The translations under genes were made by a program, and so were the position numbers. Source: Candidatus Pseudobutyricicoccus lothianensis (GTDB lineage: Bacteria; Bacillota; Clostridia; Oscillospirales; Butyricicoccaceae). From it: 48,727 bases of DNA. Shown here in pieces: positions 42,769 to 48,727 of this stretch (the first letter of the stretch is position 1; each line of letters opens with the position of its first letter). The notes beneath the pieces were generated by a model. The model did not search any database. It was not told where the DNA came from and saw only the letters and a list, made by a program, of their open reading frames with translations. Where the stretch lies: assembly GCA_904419295.1 (NCBI GenBank), contig CAJFRA010000015.1:1-48727 (forward strand). The letters run 5' to 3'.

Positions 42769-43045
42769 CAGCTGCCGGAACGTGGCCACCATCCCATGGG
42801 GGACGAGTTCCCCTCATGTCGCCTTTTTGCGCTCTGTCGGTACTGCACAGGTATGCAAGGGATGGAAGGGGACTGGCCGCAGAGAAAGACGCCGGTCAGA
42901 TTTCTCCTATGATCTATGGGGTGTGGAAGCCTCTTTTTCTTCCGGTGCTCTGTTCCGGTTTCAAGGGAAAACCGAGATAGGTCTCGCAGCGCGCACCATG
43001 GCAGATGCTATGACAAACTGTGTACAAAGAATTTTGGAAAAAGTG

Positions 43046-43074
43046 TTGACAGACGCTGGGGTTTTCGGTATAAT
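43046..43074 (+). promoter_or_regulatory. tRNA operon promoter P1, full consensus
   Basis: TTGACA (43046-43051), 17-base spacer, TATAAT (43069-43074). Confidence 0.88.
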
Positions 43075-43134
43075 AATCATCGTCGCCGTGAGGTGTTGCT
43101 CCGATGGGTTGGAAAGAAAGCAAGAAAAAAGTTC

Positions 43135-43163
43135 TTGACAAATAGAAGACAACGGAGTATAAT
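43135..43163 (+). promoter_or_regulatory. tRNA operon promoter P2, full consensus
   Basis: TTGACA (43135-43140), 17-base spacer, TATAAT (43158-43163), 20 bases before tRNA-Val. Confidence 0.9.
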
Positions 43164-43183
43164 AAAATGCGTCGCTGCGAAAT

Positions 43184-43259
43184 GGGAGCATAGCTCAGCT
43201 GGGAGAGCATCTGCCTTACAAGCAGAGGGTCACAGGTTCGAGCCCTGTTGTTCCCACCA
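43184..43259 (+). tRNA. tRNA-Val (anticodon TAC)
   Basis: Acceptor GGGAGCA/TGTTCCC, anticodon stem-loop CTGC-CTTACAA-GCAG, T loop GTTCGAG, encoded CCA. 76 bases. Confidence 0.96.
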
Positions 43260-43265
43260 CGATTT

Positions 43266-43342
43266 GGCCGTGTAGTTCAGTTGGTTAGAACGCTAGCCTG
43301 TCACGCTAGAGGTCGACGGTTCGAGCCCGTTCACGGTCGCCA
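43266..43342 (+). tRNA. tRNA-Asp (anticodon GTC)
   Basis: Acceptor GGCCGTG/CACGGTC, anticodon arm TAGC-CTGTCAC-GCTA, discriminator G, encoded CCA. 77 bases. Confidence 0.96.
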
Positions 43343-43346
43343 ATAT

Positions 43347-43422
43347 GCCTCTGTAGCTCAGTTGGTAGAGCAGGGGACTGAAAATCCCCGTGTCGCTGGT
43401 TCGATTCCGGCCGGAGGCACCA
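43347..43422 (+). tRNA. tRNA-Phe (anticodon GAA)
   Basis: Acceptor GCCTCTG/CGGAGGC, anticodon arm GGGGA-CTGAAAA-TCCCC, encoded CCA. 76 bases. Confidence 0.96.
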
Positions 43423-43425
43423 TGT

Positions 43426-43501
43426 GCGGATGTAGCTCATCTGGTAGAGCGCCACCTTGCCAAGGTGGAGGTAGCGAGTTCGAGCCTCGTCATCCGCTCC
43501 A
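43426..43501 (+). tRNA. tRNA-Gly (anticodon GCC)
   Basis: Acceptor GCGGATG/CATCCGC, anticodon arm CCACC-TTGCCAA-GGTGG, encoded CCA. 76 bases. Confidence 0.96.
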
Positions 43502-43505
43502 CAAA

Positions 43506-43540
43506 ATATGGCAGGAATGTGTTGTGCATTCCTGCCATAT
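43506..43540 (+). repeat. Perfect 14-bp hairpin inside the tRNA operon
   Basis: ATATGGCAGGAATG (43506-43519), TGTTGTG, CATTCCTGCCATAT (43527-43540), between tRNA-Gly and tRNA-Cys and followed by AAATAG. Not a canonical terminator; possible processing signal. Confidence 0.7.
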
Positions 43541-43556
43541 AAATAGTCATGAATAC

Positions 43557-43631
<75 letters not shown>

Positions 43632-43670
43632 ACTATACGTGATATTTCACCATAGGTGGAATGGATCGTG

Positions 43671-43703
43671 AAGTGGCCATCTTGATAGATGGTCACTTTT
43701 TTT
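43671..43703 (+). terminator. Terminator of the tRNA operon
   Basis: AAGTGGCCATC / GATGGTCACTT stem with TTGATA loop, then seven T. Confidence 0.92.
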
Positions 43704-43738
43704 ATTGTTTTGTGTCGGAGTTCTGTTTGATCCACATG

Positions 43739-43785
43739 CCCCTTGGCAAACGCTTTGCACCTTTGCCAAGGGGTTTGTGTTTTTC
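43739..43785 (+). terminator. Second terminator-like hairpin
   Basis: CCCCTTGGCAAA (43739-43750) pairs with TTTGCCAAGGGG (43762-43773), followed by TTTGTGTTTTTC. A backup terminator between the tRNA operon and the next gene. Confidence 0.75.
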
Positions 43786-43844
43786 TTTGACCGGAACGAG
43801 CTCGATGTGCCGGCGATGGATCGGAAATGGAGGGAAGCGGATCT

Positions 43845-44261
43845 GTGAAGAACTGGAACGAAGAAGCGAAAAAGACGATGAAAGAGCGTTTTGGAAAAGA
43901 TGCTGTGATGGCATTGGCGACAATGGAAAATGGAATGCCTTCTGTGCGCTATGTGAACGCTTATTACGAGGACGGTGCATTTTACATCATCACCAATGCC
44001 CGGTCGGGGAAAATGCGGCAGATCAAGAAGGAGCCCAGGGTCGCGCTGGCTGGCGAGTGGTTCACGGCCCACGGAATGGGCATCGATTTAGGCTATTTTG
44101 GCAAAGAAGAAAATCGCGGGGTGGCCGAGAAATTGAAGCAAGTATTTTCCCAATGGATCGACAACGGGCACAACGATCTCGGCGATGAGAATACGATCAT
44201 TTTATGTGTGAAATTGACCGATGGCATATTGCTTTCTCATGGGACTCGATACGAGTTTTAA
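43845..44261 (+). CDS. Pyridoxamine 5'-phosphate oxidase-like flavin/heme-binding protein
   Basis: 138 residues with the split-barrel pattern: VMALATMENGMPSVRYVNAYYEDGAFYIIT, then GKMRQIKKEPRVALAGEW. These small proteins bind FMN, F420 or heme; many are not true PdxH enzymes and this one lacks the PdxH C-terminal extension. GTG 43845 follows GGAGGG; ATG 43827 is an alternative that would add six residues. Monocistronic between terminators. Confidence 0.8.
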   Translation: MKNWNEEAKKTMKERFGKDAVMALATMENGMPSVRYVNAYYEDGAFYIITNARSGKMRQIKKEPRVALAGEWFTAHGMGIDLGYFGKEENRGVAEKLKQVFSQWIDNGHNDLGDENTIILCVKLTDGILLSHGTRYEF

Positions 44262-44293
44262 AGCCAAAAGAATTTGTCCATCCGATCAAAAGC

Positions 44294-44345
44294 AATGCCG
44301 TCAAGGGGAAAGAGCGCACCCTTGACGGCATTTTCTGTTTTTATA
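44294..44345 (+). terminator. Terminator after the PNPOx-like gene
   Basis: AATGCCGTCAAGGG (44294-44307) pairs with CCCTTGACGGCATT (44319-44332), followed by TTCTGTTTTT. Confidence 0.88.
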
Positions 44346-44428
44346 TAGGAATGTGTGCCGAGGATTTGCCGCATAATCGGTTGGTGGATGTCACAAAATA
44401 GAAACAGTCAAAAAAGGGGTGAATTGCT

Positions 44429-45241
44429 GTGAAAAAAGTGATCGCCGTTTGCTTTCGCTGTGGACAGCAGCTGCGCGGAGCGCCGGGCGCCGTGGGAAGC
44501 TGTCCCCGCTGCGGCGCAAGGCTCCGGCTGCCGGAAATCGAGGCGATGCCAACACCGGTGCCGCCCATGCCCTTGGCAGCGCACCCTGTCCGCCGGAAAA
44601 AGAGAGGAATACTTTCCCGGTTGGCAGCGGCCCTGTGTCTGTTGCTTCTATTGGTGGGCGTGGGGGCAGCAGCCTACCACTTGGCGCCCTATGTGATGGC
44701 CCAAAAAGAGTTCGGGAACCTGGAGCTGGGCATGGGCCGCAGCCAGGTGGCGGCGTTATATCCCCAGTGGGAAGACCCTTTTGGCCAAGGACAGCTTTTG
44801 CAGATGGATGACCCTTACGGCCTGCTGGAACAAAAGATCGGTGTCCGCTGTGCTTTTTCCGACCAAGGGGCATTGGAACAGATCACCGCCCGGTATCCGC
44901 TGCAGCAACAAGGCACAGAGGGGCTCAGCCAGCGGCAGCTGCAGCTCATCCGCCAAGAACTCAGCCGGCAATATGGAGAGTACCAAACGTTGCAAAACGG
45001 ATACCGATGGAGCCGCTGGGGCATAGAGGTACAGCTGACCTTGGGTGAGACCGCCGCCGAAATGACGATGGAACAAGGGGAGCCGGCCCAGGCCAGCTTT
45101 TTAAAAGCCCCGTTCTTGCAGACCGTGGACCAACTGGATATAAAAATCCCGTACAGCGAAGCCGGGGATATCCTCCCGCATGAGGTCGATCACGTCGCCG
45201 TGGGAGACGCCCCGGCGGCCTGGCACGGTCACATTGCCTAA
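44429..45241 (+). CDS. Zinc-ribbon membrane protein of unknown function
   Basis: 270 residues. An N-terminal zinc ribbon (CFRCGQQL and CPRCGARL, residues about 8-32) is followed by a Pro-rich linker, a basic RRKKR patch, one membrane helix (LAAALCLLLLLVGVGAAAYHL, broken here as about 66-86) and an outer domain with FGNLELGMGRSQVAALYPQW, reminiscent of SmpA/OmlA-type folds. The last 47 codons run antisense through the end of the convergent lipase gene; the stop may originally have been earlier. GTG start, ribosome site AAAAGGGG. Confidence 0.65.
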   Translation: MKKVIAVCFRCGQQLRGAPGAVGSCPRCGARLRLPEIEAMPTPVPPMPLAAHPVRRKKRGILSRLAAALCLLLLLVGVGAAAYHLAPYVMAQKEFGNLELGMGRSQVAALYPQWEDPFGQGQLLQMDDPYGLLEQKIGVRCAFSDQGALEQITARYPLQQQGTEGLSQRQLQLIRQELSRQYGEYQTLQNGYRWSRWGIEVQLTLGETAAEMTMEQGEPAQASFLKAPFLQTVDQLDIKIPYSEAGDILPHEVDHVAVGDAPAAWHGHIA

Positions 45242-46438
45242 AAATTCACCCCATTGGGCAGAAGACAGGGCCACTAAGCCATCGTTGGGCTGCCGGTCAT
45301 ACCGATTCACCAGGAACCAGGTGATATTGAGGGGAAAACCGGCGCTGCGAGGGCTTTTCATCGTGGTCATGACGCTTTGGTAAAAAACACCGGGGTCATC
45401 CGTCACTTTTTGGTTGAAGGCCTGACAAGCGCCGGAAGCAAGGTCTTGAACGCCTCCCAAAAAGTCGGGGGCCTCATCGCCCAAGCGGCGGAACAGGGCA
45501 TTGTACCGGGCTGCGATCCAGCGGACCATACCGGCAGGCAGGGTGTCCAGCAGATGTTGGACGAAAACACAGCCCCGGTGGGGCGTGTTGATGGTGGTCA
45601 AAGATGCTACATAAGGGGCCAGCCCCAGGCAAGAGATGGCATAGCGGCTGTCGAGCCCGCCTTTGGAGTGGGCGATGAGGTTGACTTTCTCTGCCCCTGT
45701 CTGGTCCAGCACTTCCAGGATCCGGTCTTTTAGCTCCTGGGCAGAATGGGCCACGGGCGCGGCGGATTGCTGCCCACCATAGTAGAGCGTAGCGCCGCAG
45801 GTCTGCAGAGCTCTGGGGATGCGGCCCCAATAGTTGACCCATTGCCAATCCCGAAAGAAGATGCCGTGGACCAAGACCAGCGGGTATCGGGTGCGGCAAT
45901 CCTGGTTTTCCGCGTGGGCTTGTTCACTTTGCCGCCGGGCCAACTCGAAGAAGTACTCTCTGCGGGCCTCGCGCAGCATGCGGTAAAACAGGACGAACTG
46001 GAACAGCGGCACCCACCAAAAAAGCAAAAAGAGGATGCGCCACAGCAGCCGAAGCCGGTGGCAGGTGAACAGCAGCCGGAGGGCTCCATTCCACAAGGGC
46101 AAAGCCACAGACAACAGAAAAACCGATACCCAGAGGAGGATCTGGGTCCAATCCATGGGCAGAGGGCGCAGATGTAGCCAGAAACACAGCAAAAGGGCTT
46201 GAGCTGCCAGGCAGAGCAGGCTGGTAAGCAGCAGTTCATAACCACCCTGTAGGACTGTGAGCCGGCCCCTTGGCGCATGGCGGCAAGGGTGGATATTCCA
46301 GGCCAGATAAAAGATAGCCAAAAGGATCAACAGGGCCCCTTTTTGCCACCCGGCCCAGGGTAAAAGACGAAACAGCACTGGGCTGTTGCCCAAACAAAGC
46401 AGAGAAAGCAGCCCCACGAGGCGCTGGCCCCATTTCAT
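45101..46438 (-). CDS. Membrane-anchored lipase / alpha-beta hydrolase
   Basis: 445 residues. About the first 155 hold four to five membrane helices (LLSLLCLGN, ALLILLAIFYLAW, LLLTSLLCLAAQALLLCFW, ILLWVSVFLLSVALPLW). The catalytic domain has PLVLVHGIFFRDW (oxyanion), VNLIAHSKGGLDSRY (nucleophile Ser), NDGLVALSSAQWG (Asp) and GVSHGDVIDL (His), like triacylglycerol lipases/LipA-EstA. ATG 46438 follows AAAGGGGG. Its last 141 bases overlap the convergent zinc-ribbon gene. Confidence 0.85.
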   Translation of the reverse strand: MKWGQRLVGLLSLLCLGNSPVLFRLLPWAGWQKGALLILLAIFYLAWNIHPCRHAPRGRLTVLQGGYELLLTSLLCLAAQALLLCFWLHLRPLPMDWTQILLWVSVFLLSVALPLWNGALRLLFTCHRLRLLWRILFLLFWWVPLFQFVLFYRMLREARREYFFELARRQSEQAHAENQDCRTRYPLVLVHGIFFRDWQWVNYWGRIPRALQTCGATLYYGGQQSAAPVAHSAQELKDRILEVLDQTGAEKVNLIAHSKGGLDSRYAISCLGLAPYVASLTTINTPHRGCVFVQHLLDTLPAGMVRWIAARYNALFRRLGDEAPDFLGGVQDLASGACQAFNQKVTDDPGVFYQSVMTTMKSPRSAGFPLNITWFLVNRYDRQPNDGLVALSSAQWGEFLGNVTVPGRRGVSHGDVIDLMREDIPGFAVRDFYIQLVHGLQERGF

Positions 46439-46482
46439 GATATGTCCCCCTTTTTAATGTGGCAATCCCATTGGATATTTGC

Positions 46483-46511
46483 ATTATAACACAGCCCAGG
46501 AATTCTGGAAA
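46483..46511 (-). promoter_or_regulatory. Probable promoter of the lipase gene
   Basis: On the minus strand TTTCCA (46511-46506), 17-base spacer, perfect TATAAT (46488-46483). Confidence 0.5.
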
Positions 46512-46559
46512 GCGGCCCCTGCTGGAAATGGATACCGGCAGGGGTTGTAACAAAATAGG

Positions 46560-46862
46560 ATGGAAAACCCCAGGAGATTTGATTGATGCAGTTCACAAAT
46601 TAGAAGTATATTTAATAAAAATTTAAAAATTACAGAAGGATCGACAAACATAGATAATTTGACATAAAAAGGTGAATATAACAGTTTATAATTATACAAC
46701 AAGACTAAAATTGAAAATATCAATGGAAAAATAAAAGCAAAATTATTGTGCAAAAACTCTAAAAAATGAGTAATAAATTTTACATCTATGACGTTCCTGC
46801 ATAACTTATTTTAAATAAATCATAAATTTTTTATTGCAAAATTATTTTTGGCGGTCTATAAT
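46560..46862. other. AT-rich block upstream of the oligopeptide transporter operon
   Basis: About 300 bases made mostly of A and T, in strong contrast to the GC-rich genes on both sides. I see no credible gene or known RNA. It ends at the promoter of the peptide-binding protein gene and could be an upstream activating or curved region, or a foreign insertion. Confidence 0.6.
46834..46862 (+). promoter_or_regulatory. Promoter of the oligopeptide ABC operon
   Basis: TTGCAA (46834-46839), 17-base spacer, TATAAT (46857-46862); about 100 bases before the start at 46969. Confidence 0.7.
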
Positions 46863-46968
46863 AACGGACATACTGTCGAAGCCCGGCACTGAGGGAAAGC
46901 GGCAGTTCCCGTCTGAGTCCCACAGCCCGCCGGGTAGCAGGGCAAAGATCCTGAAGAGGTGAAAGTGA

Positions 46969-48498
46969 ATGAAAAACAAAAAGAAACGCATCCTGGGGCT
47001 GCTGTTGGCTGCAGTGATGACAGTAAGCATGGCAGCCGGCTGCTCAAAAAGCGGCGGCAGCGGCAGTGCCACAGGTGCGAAAGATTCCCTTGTGGTGGCA
47101 ACCATGAGCGAACCGCCCTCTGTCGGTCCCTATGACCACAACGCAGTGGCGGGAGACTATGTGAACAATTTGGTGTTCGCCCGGCTGTTCCGCACCGACG
47201 CTGATTTGAACCCGGAGCCCTGGCTGGTAGATACCTATGAAAACACCAGCGACACCGAGTGGGTCTTTCATTTAAAACAGGGCGTCCTGTTCCACGATGG
47301 CAGCAAGATGAAAGCGCAAGACGTGGTGGCATCCCTGGAGCATGCGAAGACTTGCCCGGAAGTGAGCTTCTATGCAGAATCGGTGGCCACTTGCGAAGCA
47401 GTGGATGATTATACAGTGAAAATCACCACAGACGGCCCTTCGGCCACACTGCTGTACGATTTGTGCCATCACGGCAACGCCATCCTGCCCAAGGCCCTGC
47501 TGGACCAAGGCCATGATTTTGGTCAGGAACCCATCGGCGCGGGCCCCTTCCGCTTTGTGGAGTGGAAGCGGGGCGACTATCTGACGTTCCAGGCGTTTGA
47601 GGATTATTTTGGCGGCGCTCCGGCGATCAAAGAGCTGACCTGGAAGATCATTCCGGAAGGTTCTTCCCGCACCATAGCGCTGGAAGCCGGCGAGATCGAT
47701 ATGGTCATCGAAGTGGAGGCTATGGACGCGGAACGCATCGAAGCCAATGAGGAGCTGACGCTGCTCAAGCACGATTCCACTGCTATTACCTGGCTGATGC
47801 TGAACAACGAGAAGCCTGGCCTGGACAATGAAAATGTCCGCCACGCCATCAATACGGCCATCAATAAAGACAATGTGGTCACAGTGGCGCTGAATGGCAT
47901 CGGCAGCCCCAGTATTTCGCAGACGCCCCGGGGCATGCTTGGCTACAGCGAAGAAAACGCCGATGTATACGATGTGGCAAAGGCCCAGCAATGGATGGAC
48001 CAATCTGGCGTAGATCCAGCGTCGGTGGAGCTGTCCATCATCTGTTCCAGTGACCAGAAAAAGCGTGCCGGCGAAGTGATCCAGGCGGATCTGCAGCAGA
48101 TCGGCATCAATGCCACCATCGAGAATATGGACCTGGCCACCTATCTGTCTGCCACGGCAGAAGGAAATTATACAGGCGCCATCGGCGGCTATTCCTCCAG
48201 CGATATGGTCTCCTATGTGTTGGGCGTATTCCACTCCAAGTCCATCGGCGCTTCCAACAAGACACGTCTGAACGACCCAGAAGTGGACGCTTTGATCGAC
48301 CAGGCGGCTGCCACCATCGACAATGAGGCGCGCGGCAAGATCTTGGAAGAGCTGACGGCTAAATTGAACATCATTTGCAGCCAAGCTCCTCTCTATCAGG
48401 ATACTTACCTGCGGGCGTACAACGCCAATTTGGAGGGCGTGACCATCAATGCCGGCGGCTACATCCCCTTTGAGGAGATCCGCTGGAAAGAGGCATAA
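46969..48498 (+). CDS. ABC transporter peptide-binding lipoprotein (SBP_bac_5)
   Basis: 509 residues, typical of DppA/OppA-like proteins. The signal ends MAAGC, with lipidated Cys near 25. EPPSVGPYDHNA, WVFHLKQGVLFHDGSKMKAQD, IGAGPFRFVEWKRGD and NVRHAINTAINKD are the family's conserved stretches. Binds di- or oligopeptides (or nickel/heme/glutathione in relatives) outside the membrane. Ribosome site GAAGAGGTG. First gene of an operon continuing into a permease. Confidence 0.93.
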   Translation: MKNKKKRILGLLLAAVMTVSMAAGCSKSGGSGSATGAKDSLVVATMSEPPSVGPYDHNAVAGDYVNNLVFARLFRTDADLNPEPWLVDTYENTSDTEWVFHLKQGVLFHDGSKMKAQDVVASLEHAKTCPEVSFYAESVATCEAVDDYTVKITTDGPSATLLYDLCHHGNAILPKALLDQGHDFGQEPIGAGPFRFVEWKRGDYLTFQAFEDYFGGAPAIKELTWKIIPEGSSRTIALEAGEIDMVIEVEAMDAERIEANEELTLLKHDSTAITWLMLNNEKPGLDNENVRHAINTAINKDNVVTVALNGIGSPSISQTPRGMLGYSEENADVYDVAKAQQWMDQSGVDPASVELSIICSSDQKKRAGEVIQADLQQIGINATIENMDLATYLSATAEGNYTGAIGGYSSSDMVSYVLGVFHSKSIGASNKTRLNDPEVDALIDQAAATIDNEARGKILEELTAKLNIICSQAPLYQDTYLRAYNANLEGVTINAGGYIPFEEIRWKEA

Positions 48499-48530
48499 GA
48501 CAGCGCCCCTTCTATAACGATTGGCCAAAT

Positions 48531-48556
48531 CCCGGGTGTGCTTCGGCACACCCGGG
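48531..48556 (+). repeat. Intercistronic UUCG hairpin
   Basis: CCCGGGTGTGC-TTCG-GCACACCCGGG: perfect 11-bp stem with a C(UUCG)G tetraloop and no T tract, between the binding-protein and permease genes. Likely stabilises the upstream message so that the binding protein is made in excess. Confidence 0.7.
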
Positions 48557-48615
48557 TGGCATAAATAGAATACGCCTGGGTGTTTGCCGCCCGGGCAGTA
48601 AAACAGGAGGATCAC

Positions 48616-48727
48616 ATGTGGAAATTCATACTTAAGAGACTACTGATGTTGATTCCGGTATTGATCGGCGTAACATTGCTCGTGTTCTTGATTCTGAACA
48701 TGGCACCTGGCGACCCGGCAAAGGTTA
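48616..48727 (+). CDS. Oligopeptide ABC permease (DppB/OppB-like), partial
   Basis: Only the first 37 codons lie in the window; the gene runs off the right edge. MWKFILKRLLMLIPVLIGV and FLILNMAPGDPAK are the standard N terminus of DppB/OppB permeases (first membrane helix followed by APGDP). Ribosome site ACAGGAGG. Partner of the binding protein upstream. Confidence 0.9.
   Translation, partial: MWKFILKRLLMLIPVLIGVTLLVFLILNMAPGDPAKV

Noticed and set aside
46516..46544. Hairpin CCCCTGC/GCAGGGG as terminator of the lipase or peptide operon
   Set aside because: It lies upstream of the lipase gene and has no T tract on either strand.

Overview
The window looks like chromosomal DNA of a Gram-positive anaerobe of the Clostridia, probably Oscillospirales. 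This is inferred from gene content and not tested by alignment: S-layer-homology (SLH) surface proteins, many lipoproteins with a Cys lipobox, type II pantothenate kinase, NrdR, a YerC/YecD TrpR-like regulator, perfect Spo0A-type boxes, AGGAGG ribosome sites, consensus sigma-A promoters and moderately GC-rich coding DNA.

Layout. 107-6982: a MATE exporter, a chorismate-mutase/ACT protein with a degenerate dehydratase core, threonine aldolase, a secreted CAP-SLH protein, a small exported protein, a cytidylate-kinase-like protein and a TSCPD protein. 7020-13861: housekeeping block asnS-coaW-aminotransferase, then secDF behind a long structured leader, then nrdR behind two Spo0A-type boxes. 13916-15618: DUF421/DUF4363 pair, an XRE regulator with two dyad operators, and tRNA-Pro. 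Next to the tRNA lies the C-terminal remnant of a tyrosine recombinase (15745-15915).

16158-31615 is the accessory core, rich in envelope redox and hydrolase genes: a DUF4405 membrane protein, exported esterases, a MerR regulator, Fe-alcohol dehydrogenase, a serine hydrolase lipoprotein, a RibD/DHFR-like reductase, two aldo-keto reductases, a frameshifted hydrolase, a flavodoxin lipoprotein, an SLH-anchored double flavodoxin and a cytoplasmic FMN reductase. A convergent pair follows: tocopherol-cyclase-like protein and FAD/Rieske oxidoreductase. Three plus-strand units share a 54-bp promoter element (16158, 22011, 23126) and a fourth has a MerR-type 19-bp-spacer promoter. I read this as a coordinated regulon for flavin and carbonyl redox chemistry at the cell surface. 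It is the best candidate here for an undescribed system.

31845-35638: a minus-strand operon of a DUF169 protein with an ABC importer of the nitrate/taurine/thiamine-precursor type. 35822-38923: a PucR-type regulator divergent from a 2-keto-3-deoxygluconate permease and acetolactate decarboxylase. 39196-42721: M20 amidohydrolase, YerC-like regulator, methyltransferase and Hsp33. 43184-43631: five tRNAs (Val, Asp, Phe, Gly, Cys) behind two fully consensus promoters. 43845-48727: a PNPOx-like protein, a zinc-ribbon membrane protein overlapping a convergent membrane lipase, a roughly 300-bp AT-rich block, and the start of an oligopeptide ABC transporter operon that runs off the end.
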